In this document: piece after piece, positions 62,330 to 64,000 of the stretch
Layout: each line of letters opens with the position of its first letter
How positions within the stretch are numbered: the first letter of the stretch is position 1
Origin: Oscillospiraceae bacterium
GTDB lineage: Bacteria; Bacillota; Clostridia; Oscillospirales; Oscillospiraceae
Reading direction: 5' to 3'
Assembly (NCBI GenBank): GCA_910575265.1
Contig: CAJTEA010000003.1
Location: 62,001-126,000 of the forward strand
DNA length: 64,000 bases
Position numbers and translations under genes: made by a program
The notes under the pieces: generated by a model
Told to the model about the DNA's origin: nothing
Database searches by the model: none
What the model saw: only the letters and a program-made list of their open reading frames with translations

Positions 62330-62372
62330 AGTATAGCGTTTGTACGTTTGCCAGTCAATAATTTGTACTAAT
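62330..62372 (-). promoter_or_regulatory. Arabinose operon promoter with AraR boxes
   Basis: Minus strand: TTGACT (62358-62353), 17-base spacer, TATACT (62335-62330). CGTTTGTACGTTTG (62337-62350) fills the spacer and ATTTGTACTAAT (62361-62372) lies just upstream; both resemble the Bacillus AraR operator (ATTTGTACGTACAAAT). Further TACAAAT half-sites at 62398-62407 and 62431-62440. Repressor binding here would block polymerase. Confidence 0.75.
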
Positions 62373-62589
62373 TTTTTTGATTTTCTAGGAATTAAACAAT
62401 ACAAATTGACGGCATTTTCTCATAATAAAAAATACAAATTATTTATTCTTCGAAAAAAAGTGAAGGCTATTCCTTTGCTTCCAGATTTTTGGTTATTTTA
62501 TCGGTCGGTTTTTGAGCTGGATGTTTGTCTCTTTTTCCCAAAGCAGCCTCGTCAAACTGCATAAAGCACGGTGCTGAATTATTTTTCTA

Positions 62590-62618
62590 TTGTACAAATT
62601 CTGTGGTTATGCTATAAT
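62590..62618 (+). promoter_or_regulatory. araR promoter overlapped by an AraR box
   Basis: TTGTAC (62590-62595), 17 bases, TATAAT (62613-62618). The -35 box is part of TTGTACAAATT, an AraR-like half palindrome, so autorepression is likely. Confidence 0.68.
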
Positions 62619-62657
62619 CAGTGACAAATTGACACATTCCGCGAGGAGGCCCGACCC

Positions 62658-63725
62658 ATGGCGCCCAAGTACCAATCCATCGCCGATTCTCTGCGGCGGG
62701 AGATTTCAGACGGCCTGTATAATACAAAACAGCTGCTTCCTACTGAGCAGCTGCTTTGCCAACGCTTTCAGATCAGCCGGCAGACCGTCCGCCGGGCCCT
62801 GTCCGTTCTGGAGGAGGAAGGGCTGATCACCCGCCGGCAGGGCAGCGGATCCCGCCTGCGGGAGCGGATGGAGCCGGAAGCCCGTCTCAACCGTACGATC
62901 GCGGTGGTGACAACCTACATCAGCGACTACATCTTTCCGGGCATCCTCCAGGGCGTGGAAACCGTTCTGACCGCGAACAGCGGCGCGCCGCTGCTCTTCG
63001 CCACACAGAACCAGGTCTCCACCGAGCGCAAGATCCTCCAGACCCTGCTGACCATGAAGGACCTGGACGGCGTTTTGGTGGAGGGAAGCAAGACGGCGCT
63101 GCCCAACCCCAACCTGGACCTCTATCAGAAGCTGATGGAACGGGGAGTCCGTCTGGTTTTCATCAACGGGACCTACCCGGAGCTGTCCGGGATCCCCTCG
63201 GTTCTGGCGGACGACTATGGCGGCGGCCGGCAGCTGACCGAGTACCTCCATCAGAAGGGGCACCGGAACATCGCCGGTATCTTCAAAAGCGACGACATGC
63301 AGGGCACCCTGCGCTACTCCGGCTATGTGAGCGCCTTGCGGGACCTGGATCTGCCTCTGGAGGACGAGCGCGTCTTCTGGTATAACACCCGGACCAGAAG
63401 CCAGTTCCTCTCGGAATCCGTCGTCGATTCGGTTCTGGACGGGTTTTCGGGGTGCTCGGCCATTGTGTGCTATAACGATGAGATCGCGATCCGGGTGGTG
63501 TCTCAGTTGCAAAAGCGGGGGGTCCGAATGCCGGAGGAGCTGGCTGTGGTCAGCTTTGACAACAGCCGGTACAGTGAGCTGTCTCCGGTTCGGATTACGT
63601 CCCTCTCCCACGGCGACCGGAATCTGGGCGAGCTGTCCGCGAAGCTGATGCTCCGCCTGCTCCGGGGAGAGGAGTGCCAGTCTGTGGTGGTCCCCTGGAA
63701 GCTGGTGGAACGGGAGAGCGGCTGA
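62658..63725 (+). CDS. araR: AraR-type repressor (GntR DNA-binding + LacI-type sensor)
   Basis: A 355-residue chimeric regulator: residues 1-70 are a GntR-family winged helix (YQSIADSLRREISDGLY...QISRQTVRRALSVLEEEGLITRRQGSGS) and residues ~80-355 a periplasmic-binding-like sensor (VLADDYGGGRQLTEYLHQKGHRNIAGIF, CSAIVCYNDEIAIRVV). This fusion is the hallmark of AraR, which releases DNA on binding L-arabinose. It is divergent from the arabinose operon and shares its control region. Start ATG behind GCGAGGAGG. Confidence 0.92.
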   Translation: MAPKYQSIADSLRREISDGLYNTKQLLPTEQLLCQRFQISRQTVRRALSVLEEEGLITRRQGSGSRLRERMEPEARLNRTIAVVTTYISDYIFPGILQGVETVLTANSGAPLLFATQNQVSTERKILQTLLTMKDLDGVLVEGSKTALPNPNLDLYQKLMERGVRLVFINGTYPELSGIPSVLADDYGGGRQLTEYLHQKGHRNIAGIFKSDDMQGTLRYSGYVSALRDLDLPLEDERVFWYNTRTRSQFLSESVVDSVLDGFSGCSAIVCYNDEIAIRVVSQLQKRGVRMPEELAVVSFDNSRYSELSPVRITSLSHGDRNLGELSAKLMLRLLRGEECQSVVVPWKLVERESG

Positions 63726-63818
63726 TTTTCTGGATCTGTTTTGTTTCTGGACTTTCGGGACAGACTATGATAAACTGGCCCTATCCCCATCTAAAAACGA
63801 ACACAAGGAGGAATCCCA

Positions 63819-64000
63819 ATGGACAACAAGGTCATGTATTCCCTGAGCTACGGCCTGTTTGTGCTGTCCGCCCGCCAGGGGGACAAGGACAACGGCTGCA
63901 TCACCAACACCGCCATCCAGGTGACCACTGACCCCAACCGCGTCGTCATCGCCGTGAACAAGAGCAACTACACCCACGATATGGTGAAGGAGACCGGACG
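63819..64000 (+). CDS. Flavin reductase-like protein (partial, C-terminus off window)
   Basis: Sixty codons are visible. The opening MDNKVMYSLSYGLFVLSARQ...GCITNTAIQVTTDPNRVVIAVNK matches the FMN-binding flavin reductase (DIM6/NTAB) domain found in the high-molecular-weight rubredoxins and NADH:flavin proteins of anaerobes. Whether a rubredoxin domain follows cannot be seen. ATG 63819 has AAGGAGGA. Confidence 0.82.
   Translation, partial: MDNKVMYSLSYGLFVLSARQGDKDNGCITNTAIQVTTDPNRVVIAVNKSNYTHDMVKETG

Overview
The window reads as a chromosomal segment of a GC-rich anaerobic Firmicute. It is most like the gut Oscillospiraceae (Flavonifractor/Lawsonibacter-like), by inference from S-layer-homology (SLH) proteins, a T-box leader, AraR-type sugar control, strong AGGAGG ribosome sites and roughly 60% GC. 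No rRNA, tRNA, CRISPR array or transposase was recognised. Layout: (1) 1-1054, the N-terminal part of a secreted SLH protein fused to a PuuD-type glutamine amidotransferase. (2) 1607-14735, a beta-glucan (probably beta-1,3) utilisation locus: YesL-like membrane protein, cytosolic GH16, two GH94 phosphorylases, an AraC regulator, a CUT1 importer without its ATPase, and a GH3 beta-glucosidase with reversed domain order. (3) 15047-20002 and 27471-33364, two copies of one module: a small tail-fibre-like gene (+) converging on a giant SLH surface protein (-). Both share a leader box in front of the small gene and a ~300 bp repeat upstream of the SLH gene. (4) Between these modules: a decayed BrnT-like toxin gene, glutamine-dependent NAD synthetase, an XRE regulator with three small membrane proteins, an RluA-type pseudouridine synthase and a phosphoglucomutase. 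(5) 27974-28331, a compact locus between 30-bp perfect direct repeats, with two convergent sigma-A promoters, a 20-residue ORF, a sequestered ribosome site and a shared bidirectional terminator. It looks like a par/Fst-type type I toxin-antitoxin system with an unfamiliar peptide, and is the best candidate for something undescribed. (6) 33791-43000, a tandem structured repeat, a CDF metal exporter, a two-component system followed by HtrA, Nudix and a small unknown protein, an LCP cell-wall ligase, and a PilZ/diguanylate cyclase pair. (7) 42760-49609, a T-box-controlled branched-chain amino-acid cluster with two complete acetolactate synthases and ilvC. (8) 49610-51188, an AT-rich island between ilvC and a duplicated ilvC 3' end. 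It carries a secreted protein and an ATGA-coupled 55-residue membrane protein. (9) 51230-62274, a MobA-like nucleotidyltransferase, a Na/Pi cotransporter and a complete L-arabinose import and catabolism operon. AraR is encoded divergently, with putative AraR boxes inside both promoters. A flavin reductase-like gene runs off the right edge. The genes work as separate modules: beta-glucan and arabinose foraging, S-layer surface display, envelope stress and c-di-GMP signalling, and branched-chain amino-acid synthesis.
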